Positions 18,344 through 27,977 are shown, counted from the first letter of the stretch. The stretch: 64,000 nucleotides of DNA from Orenia metallireducens (GCF_003001995.1 NZ_PVNB01000016.1:26310-90309), one strand, 5' to 3'. A program made the numbers and translations. Notes: generated from the sequence alone by a model not told the origin.

Positions 18344-18378
18344 TTAGCTTCATCTTAAAATGTTTAGGATGAAGCTTA
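18344..18378. repeat. 14-bp hairpin without T-run
   Basis: AGCTTCATCTTAAA pairs with TTTAGGATGAAGCT (one G-T wobble) around a 3-base loop. It may be a bidirectional end signal; purpose unclear. Confidence 0.45.
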
Positions 18379-18380
18379 AT

Positions 18381-18460
18381 GGATATATTGTGACAGTGAT
18401 GAATGACGGCTAATGATTAAAAATCTTCTCTCGTAACTTGTTACTGTCCTAATATCTATC
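18381..18460. repeat. MITE-like intergenic element, copy A
   Basis: The ends GATATATTGTGACAGT and (complement) GATATTAGGACAGTAAC are imperfect inverted repeats. The interior carries CGTAAC/GTTACTG words shared with the elements at 27978 and 48064. This copy is the most diverged. The remainder of 18241-18598 shows no gene. Confidence 0.45.
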
Positions 18461-18598
18461 TATAACATTATATTAAAATCTCATTATAAATGATGTTAAC
18501 CAGTGATGGATGAAAGTACTAGATATAGTAGACTTCTTATTCTTTTGATACAAAATGTAGGATTTGTTAAAAAAGATAAAGAAGAGGCGAATAAAATC

Positions 18599-18627
18599 TT
18601 GCAATAGCAGAAAAATTTATATATAAT
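18599..18627 (+). promoter_or_regulatory. Promoter of the fapR-plsX-fab operon
   Basis: TTGCAA (18599-18604) and TATAAT (18622-18627) are 17 bases apart; the transcript would start near 18634, just ahead of the FapR-like box. Confidence 0.75.
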
Positions 18628-18642
18628 AATTATAGAAATTAA

Positions 18643-18659
18643 TTAGTAGCAGGTCTTAA
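18643..18659. promoter_or_regulatory. FapR operator
   Basis: TTAGTAGCAGGTCTTAA is a 17-bp element with the TTAGTA ... TNTTAA half-sites of known FapR boxes, about 9 bases past the predicted transcription start. FapR bound here would block the operon until malonyl-CoA accumulates. Confidence 0.75.
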
Positions 18660-18687
18660 AATGAGCTTTTAATAGGTGGTAAAAACT

Positions 18688-19266
18688 ATGAAGAGATTGA
18701 CTAAAGCTGAACGTCAAGAAAATTTAAAGGAAAGATTAGATGAAGACCCTTTTTTAATCGACCGGGAATTGGCAGAGTTATTTAATGTCAGTATTCAAAC
18801 TATACGTTTAGATAGATTGGAATTGGGGATACCTGAAGTTAGAGAGAGGATTAAATCTGTTGCTAGACAGGCAAGCTCTAAAGTTAAGTCGGTACAGAGT
18901 GAGGAGATTATTGGAGAGTTAATCGATATTCAACTCAATGATGGTGGTATCTCTATTTTAGAGAGCACTGAGGAGCTAGTGTTAGAAAAGAGCAAGATAG
19001 TCCGAGGCCATCATATATTTGCTCAAGCTAATTCTTTAGCTGTAGCAATTATTGATGCCGATGCTGCTTTAACAGGTTCGGCAGAGGTTAGATATAATCG
19101 ACCAGTCTATGTTGGTGAAAGATTAGTGGCAAAGGCTAAGGTGGAGAAGATAAAAGGGAATAGATTTTATGTAAAGGTGGAAACTAAGATTAACGGGGAA
19201 AGTGTTTTTAAAGGAGAGTTCATTATATTTTCTGTTAAGGATGACCTGATGAATAGGGAGGGTTGA
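18688..19266 (+). CDS. fapR: Fatty-acid biosynthesis repressor FapR
   Basis: The 192-residue repressor has an N-terminal helix-turn-helix (about 1-60: RLTKAERQENLKERLDEDPF, DRELAELFNVSIQTIRLDRLELGIPEVRER), a linker helix, and a C-terminal hot-dog domain (about 80-190) that senses malonyl-CoA. The ATG at 18688 is preferred because the GTG at 18676 lies inside the AGGTGG ribosome-binding site. Its own operator lies upstream. The stop overlaps the ribosome-binding region of plsX, so the operon begins with its own regulator. Confidence 0.95.
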   Translation: MKRLTKAERQENLKERLDEDPFLIDRELAELFNVSIQTIRLDRLELGIPEVRERIKSVARQASSKVKSVQSEEIIGELIDIQLNDGGISILESTEELVLEKSKIVRGHHIFAQANSLAVAIIDADAALTGSAEVRYNRPVYVGERLVAKAKVEKIKGNRFYVKVETKINGESVFKGEFIIFSVKDDLMNREG

Positions 19267-19271
19267 GTCCG

Positions 19272-20261
19272 TTGAAGATTATTATTGATGCTATGGGAGG
19301 AGACCATGCTCCTGATGAGATTGTAAAAGGGGCTGTTGAAGCAAGTCAAGAGATTGACTCTAAACTCATCTTAGTGGGAATTGAAACTGAAGTTCAAAAA
19401 GAACTTGCTAAATATACATATGATAAAGATAAGATAGAAATTTGCCATGCTTCTGAAGTTATTGGCATGAATGAATCACCAGCTAAAGCATTAAGACAGA
19501 AGAAGGATTCTTCAATTGTTGTGGGCTCTAAGATGCTCAAAGAGGGTATAGGTGATGCTTTTGTTTCGGCAGGAAGTACAGGAGCAGTTATGGCAAGTAG
19601 TTTGCTTAAAACTGGGCGCATCAAAGGGATAAAAAGACCAGCGATTGCTACAGTCTTCCCTACATTAGAGGAGGAGACTCTTCTTTTAGATATGGGGGCT
19701 AATGTTGATAGTAAGCCAGAGCATTTAGTGCAACATGCTCTAATGGGTCAAATCTATGCTAAAAACTTATTAGACAAACAAAATCCTACAGTCGGTTTAT
19801 TAAGTATTGGTGAAGAAGAGAAAAAGGGAAATGAATTAACTATTGAAACACATAAACTATTAAAAGAGATGGATAATATAAATTTCGTAGGTAATGTTGA
19901 AGGGCGTGATATCTTCACAGGAGAATACGATGTTATCTTATGTGAAGGGTTTGTTGGAAATGTTGTCTTAAAGACTACTGAGGGCTTAGCTTCCGCTTTA
20001 TTTAAGATTATTAAGCGGGAAATTACAGCAACCTTCTTAGGAAAGATTGGTGGATTACTATTAAAGCCAGCCTTTAAAAGAGTAGCTAAGAAGATGGATT
20101 ATACTGAATATGGTGGTGCCCCACTATTGGGTATAGATGGGATAACAATAATTAGCCATGGTAGTTCTAATGCAAAGGCAATTAAGAATGCTATAAAGAA
20201 TGCTGAAAAGGGAATAAAAGCAGATTTGATAAATTTAATTAAAGCCAATATAGAAAGCTAA
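19272..20261 (+). CDS. plsX: Phosphate acyltransferase PlsX
   Basis: The 329-residue enzyme converts acyl-ACP to acyl-phosphate for phospholipid synthesis. It begins MKIIIDAMGGDHAPDEIVKGA, the PlsX signature, and contains FVSAGSTGAVMA and CEGFVGNVVLKTTEG. Of two in-frame TTG codons, 19272 sits at the right distance from GGGAGG and matches family starts better than 19263. It overlaps the control region of fapR and is followed after 21 bases by fabH. Confidence 0.96.
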   Translation: MKIIIDAMGGDHAPDEIVKGAVEASQEIDSKLILVGIETEVQKELAKYTYDKDKIEICHASEVIGMNESPAKALRQKKDSSIVVGSKMLKEGIGDAFVSAGSTGAVMASSLLKTGRIKGIKRPAIATVFPTLEEETLLLDMGANVDSKPEHLVQHALMGQIYAKNLLDKQNPTVGLLSIGEEEKKGNELTIETHKLLKEMDNINFVGNVEGRDIFTGEYDVILCEGFVGNVVLKTTEGLASALFKIIKREITATFLGKIGGLLLKPAFKRVAKKMDYTEYGGAPLLGIDGITIISHGSSNAKAIKNAIKNAEKGIKADLINLIKANIES

Positions 20262-20282
20262 TATTGAAGGAAGGACTGGTAA

Positions 20283-21284
20283 GTGATTATGATACGAGAA
20301 CTTAGAAAAGCTAAAATTGCAGGAGTAGGTTCTTTTGCTCCTGAGAAGGTCCTAACAAATAATCAATTAGAAGCGATGGTAGATACTAGTGATGAGTGGA
20401 TAACAACTAGGACGGGAATAAAAGAGCGAAGAATTGCTGAAGATGATATAGCAACCTCTGACTTGGCTTATGAAGCAGCAAAAAATGCCCTAGCAGATGC
20501 AGGGTTGGAAGCAGAGGATTTAGACTTGATCTTAGTAGCTACCGCTACTCCTGATTATTTAGCATTTCCTTCCACTGCTTGTGTATTACAGGATAAATTA
20601 GGAGTTAAGGGTATCCCAGCTTTTGATATGGTAGCAGCTTGTTCTGGATTTGTTTATGGTCTATCTGTTGCTACCCAATATATTGAAACAGGTACTTATG
20701 ATAATGTTTTAGTCATTGGTGCTGAAACACTATCTAAGATCGTTAATTGGGAGGATAGAGGTACTTGTGTCTTATTTGGTGATGGGGCAGGGGCAGCAGT
20801 TCTAACTCCTACTAAATCAGGTGGTATCTTATCAAATGTTATTGGAGCTGATGGAGAGCAGAATGAAGTTTTAATAGTCCGTGGGGGGGGATCTAAGAGA
20901 CCATTTTCTCAACAGATTATCGATGAAGGGCTACATTATTTAGAGATGGAAGGCAACCCTGTCTTTAAATTTGCTGTTAGAATCTTAGGCAAGGCTGCTG
21001 TGCAGGCATTGAAGAAAGCTGGATTAACTAGAGATGATATTGACTTTTTGATTCCTCATCAGGCCAATATTAGAATCATTGATGCAGCAGCTAAGAGGTT
21101 GAAGTTAGATAGAGATCAGATTTATGTAAATCTAGACCAATATGGTAATACCTCAGCAGCATCAATCCCTCTTGCTCTAGATGCAGCTGTAAAAGAAGGG
21201 AAGATTAAGAGTGGTGATATAGTTGTCCTTGTTGGCTTTGGAGCAGGACTAACTTGGGGGGCTACAGTTATTGAATGGGTTTAA
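20283..21284 (+). CDS. fabH: Beta-ketoacyl-ACP synthase III
   Basis: The 333-residue condensing enzyme starts fatty-acid synthesis by joining acetyl-CoA (or branched starters) to malonyl-ACP. The catalytic triad is visible: Cys120 in AACSGF, His259 in PHQAN, Asn289 in GNTSAAS. GAAGGAAGG precedes the GTG at 20283; an ATG two codons later is an alternative. It is embedded in the FapR operon between plsX and fabK. Confidence 0.97.
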   Translation: MIMIRELRKAKIAGVGSFAPEKVLTNNQLEAMVDTSDEWITTRTGIKERRIAEDDIATSDLAYEAAKNALADAGLEAEDLDLILVATATPDYLAFPSTACVLQDKLGVKGIPAFDMVAACSGFVYGLSVATQYIETGTYDNVLVIGAETLSKIVNWEDRGTCVLFGDGAGAAVLTPTKSGGILSNVIGADGEQNEVLIVRGGGSKRPFSQQIIDEGLHYLEMEGNPVFKFAVRILGKAAVQALKKAGLTRDDIDFLIPHQANIRIIDAAAKRLKLDRDQIYVNLDQYGNTSAASIPLALDAAVKEGKIKSGDIVVLVGFGAGLTWGATVIEWV

Positions 21285-21300
21285 AGGGAGGTAGTTTAAA

Positions 21301-22245
21301 ATGATTAAGACAGAACTATGTAAGTTATTAGATATAGAACATCCAATTATTCAAGGTGGTATGGCTTGGATTGCTACTGGAGAATTAGCAGCAGCAGTCT
21401 CTCAAGCTGGAGGCTTAGGTATTATAGGAGCAGGTAATGCCCCTGCTGAGATTGTAAGAGAAGAGATAAAAAAGGTTAAGAAGGTTACAGATAAACCTTT
21501 TGGAGTTAATGTAATGTTATTGTCACCTTATGTAGATGAAGTAATAGAAGTTGTAATTGAAGAGAAGGTTCCTGTAGTTACTACAGGGGCTGGAAACCCA
21601 GGAAAGTATATAGATGCTTTAAAAGATGCTGGAACTAAGATAATTCCTGTTGTCCCTTCAGTTGCACTTGCTAAAAGAATGGCTCGTTTAGGTGTTGATG
21701 CGATTATTGCAGAAGGAAGTGAAGCGGGGGGGCATATTGGTGAGTTAACTACAATGCCTTTAATTCCTCAAATTGCTAGGTCAGTTGATCTGCCAGTAAT
21801 TGCAGCAGGAGGAGTTGCTGATGGTTATGGCTTAGCAGCTGTACTTTCATTAGGTGCAGTAGGGGCACAGGTTGGTACTCGTTTTATCTGTGCTAAAGAG
21901 TGTACAGTCCATGAGAATTACAAAAAGGCTATTTTAAAAGCAAGGGATAGAGATGCGATAGTTACGGCTCGTTCTACTGGTCATCCAGTTAGAAACCTTA
22001 AAAATAAATTAACTCGTCAAATTGAATCTATGGAGCAAGAAGGAGTACCTAAAGAAGAGATTGAAAAATTGGGAATTGGACGATTGCAAAGGGCTGTAAT
22101 TGATGGTGATGTAGATGAAGGAACTGTTATGGCTGGTCAAGTGGCTGCAATGGTATCAAAGGTAGAACCAGCAAAGGATATTATTGTTGATATTATCGAA
22201 GGTGCTAAGAAGGTAATGAAGGATAACTGTAAATTAATAGTTTAA
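21301..22245 (+). CDS. fabK: Enoyl-ACP reductase II (FMN-dependent FabK)
   Basis: The 314-residue FMN barrel enzyme reduces trans-2-enoyl-ACP with NAD(P)H, taking the place of FabI, which is absent here. Motifs are PIIQGGMAWIATGELA at the start, GVNVML, EGSEAGGHIGE, and the phosphate-binding VIAAGGVADGYG and GAQVGTRFI. Its position between fabH and fabD, with tight spacing, supports FabK over a nitronate monooxygenase. A paralogue lies at 24919. Confidence 0.94.
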   Translation: MIKTELCKLLDIEHPIIQGGMAWIATGELAAAVSQAGGLGIIGAGNAPAEIVREEIKKVKKVTDKPFGVNVMLLSPYVDEVIEVVIEEKVPVVTTGAGNPGKYIDALKDAGTKIIPVVPSVALAKRMARLGVDAIIAEGSEAGGHIGELTTMPLIPQIARSVDLPVIAAGGVADGYGLAAVLSLGAVGAQVGTRFICAKECTVHENYKKAILKARDRDAIVTARSTGHPVRNLKNKLTRQIESMEQEGVPKEEIEKLGIGRLQRAVIDGDVDEGTVMAGQVAAMVSKVEPAKDIIVDIIEGAKKVMKDNCKLIV

Positions 22246-22281
22246 TTACTACTTACTGAACTTAAAGAGGGAGGAATTAAG

Positions 22282-23211
22282 ATGGGTAAAGTTGCTTTTA
22301 TCTTTCCTGGACAAGGATCTCAGCAAGTTGGGATGGGTGCAGATTTAGTTAAAGAATTTGTAGTAGCCAAAGAGACCTTTAAAGAGGCAGATAACGCTTT
22401 AGATATAGATGTTTCTAAATTATGTTTTGAGGGACCAGCAGAGGATTTGCAACAGACCTCTAATACTCAACCAGCAATCTTAACTGCTAGTATTGCAGTC
22501 TATAGGGTATTAAAAGAGAAAGGGATAGAGCCTGATATAGTTGCTGGACATAGCTTAGGAGAGTATTCGGCTTTAGTAGCAGCTGGAGTATTGGACTTTA
22601 CTGATGCAGTTAAATTGGTCAGAAAGCGTGGTCAGTTAATGGAAGCATCTGACCCTTCTGGTAAAGGAACTATGGCTGCAATTATCGGTTTAAATGGTAA
22701 AGAGGTAGAAGCGGTCTGTCAGAAGGCTTCAACTGCTGGTATAGTGGAGCCTGCTAACTATAACTGTCCAGGGCAGATTGTTATCTCTGGAGAGAAAGAA
22801 GGGGTAGAGAAAGCTGCTGAGTTGGCTCAAGAGGCCGGAGCTAAAAAGGCTATTATCCTCAATGTAAGTGGTCCATTCCACTCTAGTTTGATGGAGTCTG
22901 CTGCTAAAGAGCTGTCTAAGGAATTAGAAGGGATTAGTTTTAATGATGCTCAAGTTCCCGTAGTGACCAATGTCGATGCAGAATTTACTACTCAATCTGG
23001 AGATTTTGCTCAAGCCTTAATTGAACAGATCAGTGGTTCGGTACGTTGGGAAGAATCGATTAAAGCTATGATCGAAAATGGTGTAGACACTTTCATTGAA
23101 GTTGGACCTGGGAGAGTATTAAAAGGGTTTATGAGAAGGATTGACCGTAAGGTAACTGCTTTGAATGTAGAAGATCTAGCGTCTTTAGAAAAAACATTGA
23201 AAAAATTATAA
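22282..23211 (+). CDS. fabD: Malonyl-CoA:ACP transacylase
   Basis: The 309-residue enzyme loads malonyl groups on ACP. It shows FPGQGSQ at the N-terminus, nucleophile Ser91 in GHSLGE, and the catalytic His in GPFHSSLM. GAGGGAGG precedes the ATG. It lies 36 bases after fabK and 67 bases before fabG in the same operon. Confidence 0.97.
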   Translation: MGKVAFIFPGQGSQQVGMGADLVKEFVVAKETFKEADNALDIDVSKLCFEGPAEDLQQTSNTQPAILTASIAVYRVLKEKGIEPDIVAGHSLGEYSALVAAGVLDFTDAVKLVRKRGQLMEASDPSGKGTMAAIIGLNGKEVEAVCQKASTAGIVEPANYNCPGQIVISGEKEGVEKAAELAQEAGAKKAIILNVSGPFHSSLMESAAKELSKELEGISFNDAQVPVVTNVDAEFTTQSGDFAQALIEQISGSVRWEESIKAMIENGVDTFIEVGPGRVLKGFMRRIDRKVTALNVEDLASLEKTLKKL

Positions 23212-23278
23212 TCTTAACTTATAAAATATAGATGTATTGGAAAAATATCATTGAAATAGGGATTAAAGGGGTGAAAAT

Positions 23279-24028
23279 ATGAAGTTAAAGGATAAAGTTG
23301 CTGTGGTTACAGGTAGCTCTAGAGGAATTGGAAAGGCTATTGCCCTTAAATTGGCTAAGGAGGGTGCTAAAATAGTTGTTAATTACCCTTTTGCAGGAGA
23401 GGCTGAGAATGCTCAAGAGGTTGTAGATGAAATTGAAGCCTTGGGAGGTAAAGCAATTGCCCTTGAAGCTGATGTAACAGAGATGGATCAAGTTAAAGCA
23501 ATGGTGAAGACTATTACTAAAGAGCTTGGTAGTCTTGATATTTTGGTTAATAATGCGGGTATTACTCGTGATACATTATTGATGAGAATGAAAGAAAGTG
23601 ATTGGGATGCAGTATTAAATGTCAATCTTAAAGGTGCTTTTAATGCTACTAAAGCTGTAACTAGAACAATGATGAAACAGAAAAGTGGTAGGATCATTAA
23701 CATGTCTTCTGTAGTTGGGTTGATGGGTAATGTAGGTCAAACAAATTATGCTGCATCTAAAGCTGGTTTAATCGGATTTACTAAATCTGTAGCTAAAGAG
23801 CTAGCTACAAGAGGGATAACTGTAAATGCTATTGCTCCAGGCTTTATTAAGACTGCTATGACCGATGAATTACCTGAAAATGTAGTAGAAGAGATGATTG
23901 CTGCGATTCCAATGAAGGAGTTTGGTGAAGTAAAGGATATCGCTAACTTAGTATCTTTTTTAGCTAGTGATGAAGCAAGATATATCACTGGTGAAGTAAT
24001 TAGAGTCGATGGTGGAATGGTAATGTAG
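23279..24028 (+). CDS. fabG: 3-oxoacyl-ACP reductase
   Basis: The 249-residue short-chain dehydrogenase reduces beta-ketoacyl-ACP with NADPH. It has the TGSSRGIG cofactor motif, NNAG, catalytic Ser in INMSS and Tyr-Lys in NYAASKAG. It is the last gene before the unusual spacer ahead of acpP. Confidence 0.97.
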   Translation: MKLKDKVAVVTGSSRGIGKAIALKLAKEGAKIVVNYPFAGEAENAQEVVDEIEALGGKAIALEADVTEMDQVKAMVKTITKELGSLDILVNNAGITRDTLLMRMKESDWDAVLNVNLKGAFNATKAVTRTMMKQKSGRIINMSSVVGLMGNVGQTNYAASKAGLIGFTKSVAKELATRGITVNAIAPGFIKTAMTDELPENVVEEMIAAIPMKEFGEVKDIANLVSFLASDEARYITGEVIRVDGGMVM

Positions 24029-24029
24029 T

Positions 24030-24135
24030 TTTTAGTTGACAGTTAACGGTGTGCAGTGTACAGTTAAAATAGAAGTTGTTATCTAAATTTTTAATAAAAT
24101 TTCAAATTAGCTTTTCAATTATAATTGTACATTGT
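24030..24135. repeat. Stuttering 'ACAGTTAACAGT' palindrome
   Basis: GTTGACAGTTAACGG and GTGTACAGTT on the left face AATTGTACATTGTAAATT on the right. The right arm runs straight into the 62-bp tandem units. A sister element lies at 32093-32180. Confidence 0.45.
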
Positions 24136-24275
24136 AAATTAAGTTGAAATTGTGCCGGCCTCGATGGCCAAATAATGAAAACTACATTACGTTATTTAAA
24201 TTAAGTTGAAATTGCGACGGGCTCGATGCCCTAGTAATGAAAACTACATTGCGTTATTTAAATTAAGTTTTCATT
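24136..24275 (+). repeat. Tandem 62-bp structured leader units before acpP
   Basis: Two full 62-base units (24136-24197, 24198-24259) are followed by the first bases of a third. Each unit forms a stem-loop: AGTTGAAATT and AATGAAAACT as outer arms (7 of 10 paired around a GAA/GAA internal loop), and an inner stem, GGCC-TCGAT-GGCC in unit 1 and GGGC-TCGAT-GCCC in unit 2, a compensatory pair change. The partial third unit changes to AGTTTTCATT (24266-24275), which pairs perfectly over 10 bp with the right arm of unit 2 (24236-24245) and ends next to the acpP ribosome-binding site. Confidence 0.75.
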
Positions 24276-24291
24276 GAGAGGAGGTGAAAGT

Positions 24292-24522
24292 ATGAACGTA
24301 TTTGAAACAGTAAAGAATATTGTTGTTGCAGAATTAGGTGTAGATCCTGAAGAAGTAACTTTAGAGGCTTCTTTTATCGATGATTTAGGAGCTGATTCTT
24401 TAGATATCGTAGAGGTTGTTATGGCCTTTGAAGAGGAGTTTGATATTGAAATTCCTGATGAAGATGCTGAAGATATTGAAACAGTTCAAGATGCTGTAGA
24501 TTATATTGAAAATGCATTATAA
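24292..24522 (+). CDS. acpP: Acyl carrier protein
   Basis: The 76-residue acidic carrier has the phosphopantetheine site Ser36 in GADSLD, and normal length and helix pattern. The ATG at 24292 follows GAGAGGAGGTG; the in-frame TTG at 24274 lies upstream of that site. A hairpin-rich tandem leader precedes it and a terminator follows, so acpP can be expressed apart from the fab genes, fitting its need in large excess. Confidence 0.98.
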   Translation: MNVFETVKNIVVAELGVDPEEVTLEASFIDDLGADSLDIVEVVMAFEEEFDIEIPDEDAEDIETVQDAVDYIENAL

Positions 24523-24538
24523 TTTTAATTTTTAATGA

Positions 24539-24566
24539 CCCCGTTTATCTCTATAAGCGGGGCTTT
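24539..24566 (+). terminator. Terminator after acpP
   Basis: CCCCGTTTAT pairs with ATAAGCGGGG (one G-T) around a 4-base loop, followed by a short CTTTAAT tail. Confidence 0.75.
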
Positions 24567-24918
24567 AATCAAATAACTTTATTTTAATTTGAAATCATAC
24601 AATTAATAATAGATTATGAACATATAAATAATAAATAACTTTAAAAATTAAGTTTAATAACTAGAGCCAAAGTATTAAGGATTGATTGAGATTGATAAGT
24701 CAGGAAATTTCATAATTATTATAAGATTCTAATAGCTATAGGTTCAATAATAAATATATCTAATTGCTTGGTTTTACTTTATGAAATTAACTGAATTTTA
24801 AAAGATAAGTACTTTGCGATTCCTAGATTTAAATGTTTTTATATAGATATAATTCTTCTCTAAGAAGATTTAATGTTGATTACTGATTGCTCAAATAAAT
24901 AATGATGGGGGAATCGAT
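24567..24918. other. Gene-free AT-rich gap
   Basis: I see no ORF, RNA gene or clear promoter here. The promoter of the downstream monooxygenase-like gene must lie in it. Confidence 0.5.
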
Positions 24919-25890
24919 TTGAAATTATCTGATTTAAGAATAGGAAATTTGATTGCTAAGGTTCCGATTGTACAAGGTGGAATGGCTGTTAGGGTATCCA
25001 CTGCTCCTTTAGCAGCTGCTGTGGCAAATGAAGGTGGGATTGGTTTAATAGCTGGTTCAGGTCTTAAGGTAGAAGAGTTGAAAGAAGAGATTCGTAAGGC
25101 TAGAGAATTATCCCAAGGGATTATAGGTGTTAATATTATGGTTGCTGTTAGAGAGTTCAAAGAGTTAGTAGATGCAGCCGTTAGTGAAGGAATTGATCTT
25201 ATTGTAGCTGGAGCAGGTTTCTCTCGAGATCTGTTCACAGTAGGAAAAGAGACTGGAGTAGAGATAGTTCCTATTGTCTCTTCTGTAAAACTTGCTAAAA
25301 TATCTGAGAAACTAGGGGCTTCTGCTATCGTTGTGGAAGGTAAAGAGGCAGGAGGTCATTTAGGTACAGATCAGCCGATGAAGACCTTAGTTGAAAAGAT
25401 TGTTAAGGCGGTTAAAATACCTGTAATTGCAGCAGGTGGAATCATTGATGGTAAGGATATTGCTGAAGTGTTAAAGCTAGGTGCTAGTGGTGTGCAGATG
25501 GGCTCAAGATTTGTAGCAAGTACAGAGTGTGAGGTAGATGATAGCTTTAAACAGACCTACATAAATGCCAGTAAAGAGGATAGTGTTCTAATTAATAGTC
25601 CAGTAGGTCTACCAGGTAGAGCATTAAAGAATGAGTTTTTTGATAGGTTAAGTAGTAATGAAGTTGATACTGGTAAGAGCTGTGATTATATCTGCTTAAA
25701 GAAGTGCTCCCATAGTTTTTGTATTATGGACTCTTTAATCAAAGCTCAAGAAGGTAATATGACCCATGGATTGGTCTTTGCAGGAGAGAGAGCACATTTA
25801 ATTGATAAGGTCTTACCTGTAAAGGAGATAATAAATAACTTAGTAAGTGAAGCTAGAAAGTATCTGGGAGGGGAAGAGGAAGATGAGTAA
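24919..25890 (+). CDS. FabK / nitronate monooxygenase family flavoenzyme
   Basis: The 323-residue FMN barrel protein is a paralogue of Fab[46 protein letters not shown] and GVQMGSRF are all present. It has an extra cysteine-rich segment near residues 255-275 ([14 protein letters not shown]) not present in the fabK above. It may oxidise nitronates or act as a second enoyl reductase; the position between acpP and fabF favours a link to fatty-acid metabolism. The TTG start follows GGGGGA. Its end overlaps fabF (ATGAGTAA), indicating coupled translation. Confidence 0.85.
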   Translation: MKLSDLRIGNLIAKVPIVQGGMAVRVSTAPLAAAVANEGGIGLIAGSGLKVEELKEEIRKARELSQGIIGVNIMVAVREFKELVDAAVSEGIDLIVAGAGFSRDLFTVGKETGVEIVPIVSSVKLAKISEKLGASAIVVEGKEAGGHLGTDQPMKTLVEKIVKAVKIPVIAAGGIIDGKDIAEVLKLGASGVQMGSRFVASTECEVDDSFKQTYINASKEDSVLINSPVGLPGRALKNEFFDRLSSNEVDTGKSCDYICLKKCSHSFCIMDSLIKAQEGNMTHGLVFAGERAHLIDKVLPVKEIINNLVSEARKYLGGEEEDE

Positions 25891-27127
25891 GCGTGTTGTA
25901 GTAACTGGAATGGGAGTTTTATCTCCTATAGGGATAGGTTTGGAAGAGTATTGGAATGCTTTAGTTGAAGGTAAATCTGGAATTACAAAGATTAGCCACT
26001 TTGATGCAGAAGAATATAAGACACAAATTGCTGGTGAAATCAAAGGTTTTAAAGCTCAAGAATATGGTCTTGATCGTAAAGAAGCTAAGAGGATGGATCG
26101 TTATACTCAATTTGCTGTTGTAGCAGCTCAGATGGCAATGAAGGATGCTGGATTGGAAATTAATGAAGAGAATGCTGAGAGGATAGGAACTATTATCGGT
26201 TCTGGGATTGGTGGAATTGAGGTTCTAGAAGAGCAACATAAAAGACTATTGGACAAAGGACCTAATCGAGTAACACCATTTTTAATTCCTATGATGATTG
26301 CTAATATGGCAGCAGGGCAAGTTTCAATTTATACTGGTGCTAAAGGACCTAATACTTCTGTTGTAACAGCATGTGCTAGTGCTACAAATTCCCTTGGTGA
26401 TGCTTTTGAAACTATTCGTCGTGGTGATGCTGATGCAATGATTGCTGGAGGAGCTGAAGCGTGTATTACTCCACTAGCTTTTGCTGGATTTTGTTCTATG
26501 AAGGCAATGAGTACTAATAATGATGATCCAGAAGGTGCTAGTAGACCATTTGATGCTAAACGTGATGGTTTTGTTATGGGAGAAGGTTCTGGTATCTTAA
26601 TCTTAGAATCTTTAGAGAGTGCTCAAGCAAGAGGGGCTAAAATCTATGCTGAAATGGTAGGCTATGGTGCATCTGCTGATGCTCATCATATTACAGCTCC
26701 AGCGCCAGGAGGTATTGGGGCAGCAAAGGCAATTAAAATGGCTATAGATAAAGCAGGAATCTCTCCTGAACAGATGGATTATATCAATGCCCATGGAACT
26801 TCTACACCGGCTAATGATGAATTAGAGACTGCAGCAATTAAACAAGTATTTGGTGATTATGCTAGTAAGATAGCTATCAGTTCTACCAAATCAATGACAG
26901 GGCATTTATTAGGAGCTGCTGGAGGTGTTGAAGCTATTGCTTCAATATTGGCTATCAAAAATAATATAGTGCCTCCAACAATCAATTATAAAAATGAAGA
27001 TCCAACATGTGACCTAGATTATGTTCCAAACAAAGCTAGAGAGTGTGAGGTAAAGGTAGCTTTATCTAATTCTTTAGGATTTGGTGGTCATAATGCTACT
27101 GTTGTATTTAAAGAATATAATGAATAA
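25883..27127 (+). CDS. fabF: Beta-ketoacyl-ACP synthase II
   Basis: The 414-residue elongating condensing enzyme has the catalytic Cys164 in TACASAT and histidines in NAHGTST and GHLLGAAGG. The ATG at 25883 is chosen because it begins [17 protein letters not shown] as in the family and is preceded by GGGAAGAGGA; the upstream in-frame ATG would overlap the previous gene by 44 bases. rnc follows 17 bases later. Confidence 0.97.
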   Translation: MSKRVVVTGMGVLSPIGIGLEEYWNALVEGKSGITKISHFDAEEYKTQIAGEIKGFKAQEYGLDRKEAKRMDRYTQFAVVAAQMAMKDAGLEINEENAERIGTIIGSGIGGIEVLEEQHKRLLDKGPNRVTPFLIPMMIANMAAGQVSIYTGAKGPNTSVVTACASATNSLGDAFETIRRGDADAMIAGGAEACITPLAFAGFCSMKAMSTNNDDPEGASRPFDAKRDGFVMGEGSGILILESLESAQARGAKIYAEMVGYGASADAHHITAPAPGGIGAAKAIKMAIDKAGISPEQMDYINAHGTSTPANDELETAAIKQVFGDYASKIAISSTKSMTGHLLGAAGGVEAIASILAIKNNIVPPTINYKNEDPTCDLDYVPNKARECEVKVALSNSLGFGGHNATVVFKEYNE

Positions 27128-27144
27128 TTTAGGATGTGGGCAAG

Positions 27145-27840
27145 ATGACAGGTTATAATAAAGGTTTAGAAGAATTACAACAGCAACTTGGTATCTTCTT
27201 TAATGATCTAGAGTTATTACAAAGAGCTGTTACCCATAAATCTTATGCTAATGAAAATAGACATTTGGGATTAAAAGATAATGAACGCTTGGAGTTTTTG
27301 GGAGATTCGATTCAAGATTTGGTTGTCAGTGAGTATATGTTTATTGAGTATCCCAATCATCCCGAAGGAGAGTTGGCTAAGATTAGATCTGTTGTTGTCA
27401 GTGCTCCAGTATTAGCAGAAAAAGCCAAAGAAATTAATCTAGGTAAATATCTACTTTTGGGAAAAGGGGAAGAGATGACTGGTGGTAGAGACAGAGACTC
27501 TATCTTAGCTGATGCCTTTGAAGCCTTAGTTGGTAGTATTTACTTAGATCAAGGATTAGAGATAATTAAGGGCTTTATTTTGGAATTATTAATCCCTGAT
27601 ATTAAGTTAGTAGAGCGGGGGGAGCATATTCAAGATTATAAGACCTTATTACAAGAGTTGGTTCAGAAGAACTCTAATTTGAGACCAGAATATGAAGTTG
27701 TTAAGGAAGAAGGACCAGACCACAATAAGAGGTTTACTATTCAAGTAAATCTTGAAGAGCGGGTTTTAGGTGTGGGTGCAGGAAGCAGTAAAAAAGAAGC
27801 AGAACAAAAAGCAGCTGAAGATGCTATTAATAAAGTGTAA
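27145..27840 (+). CDS. rnc: Ribonuclease III
   Basis: The 231-residue double-strand-specific RNase has the catalytic signature NERLEFLGDSIQDLVVSEY in the nuclease domain and a C-terminal double-stranded-RNA-binding domain (about 160-231; DYKTLLQELVQ ... KKEAEQKAAEDAI). It processes rRNA and structured leaders, and the acpP leader just upstream is a plausible substrate, though that is speculation. The start is either GTG 27136 or ATG 27145; the ribosome-binding site is weak. The usual neighbour smc is absent, and a terminator follows at once. Confidence 0.95.
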   Translation: MTGYNKGLEELQQQLGIFFNDLELLQRAVTHKSYANENRHLGLKDNERLEFLGDSIQDLVVSEYMFIEYPNHPEGELAKIRSVVVSAPVLAEKAKEINLGKYLLLGKGEEMTGGRDRDSILADAFEALVGSIYLDQGLEIIKGFILELLIPDIKLVERGEHIQDYKTLLQELVQKNSNLRPEYEVVKEEGPDHNKRFTIQVNLEERVLGVGAGSSKKEAEQKAAEDAINKV

Positions 27841-27866
27841 AGTAGCTCCCTGGGGAGCTACTTTTT
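27841..27866 (+). terminator. Intrinsic terminator after rnc
   Basis: AGTAGCTCCC and GGGAGCTACT form a perfect 10-bp stem with a 2-base gap, then TTTTC. Confidence 0.92.
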
Positions 27867-27977
27867 CTTTAACTATTAATTTATTCTTTTGGTTTTTAAA
27901 TTAATTTTGCTGCTATAAACTGTATTTATATTATAGATTGTGCTAGTTGTATTTTAATATATTTAAGATCGTATTAT

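Noticed and set aside
18159..18347. 62-codon ORF after rpmF
   Set aside because: It begins inside rpmF and reads through the terminator; its composition is that of AT-rich spacer.
24136..24275. CRISPR array
   Set aside because: The repeats are two directly abutting 62-bp copies without unique spacers, so this is a tandem duplication.
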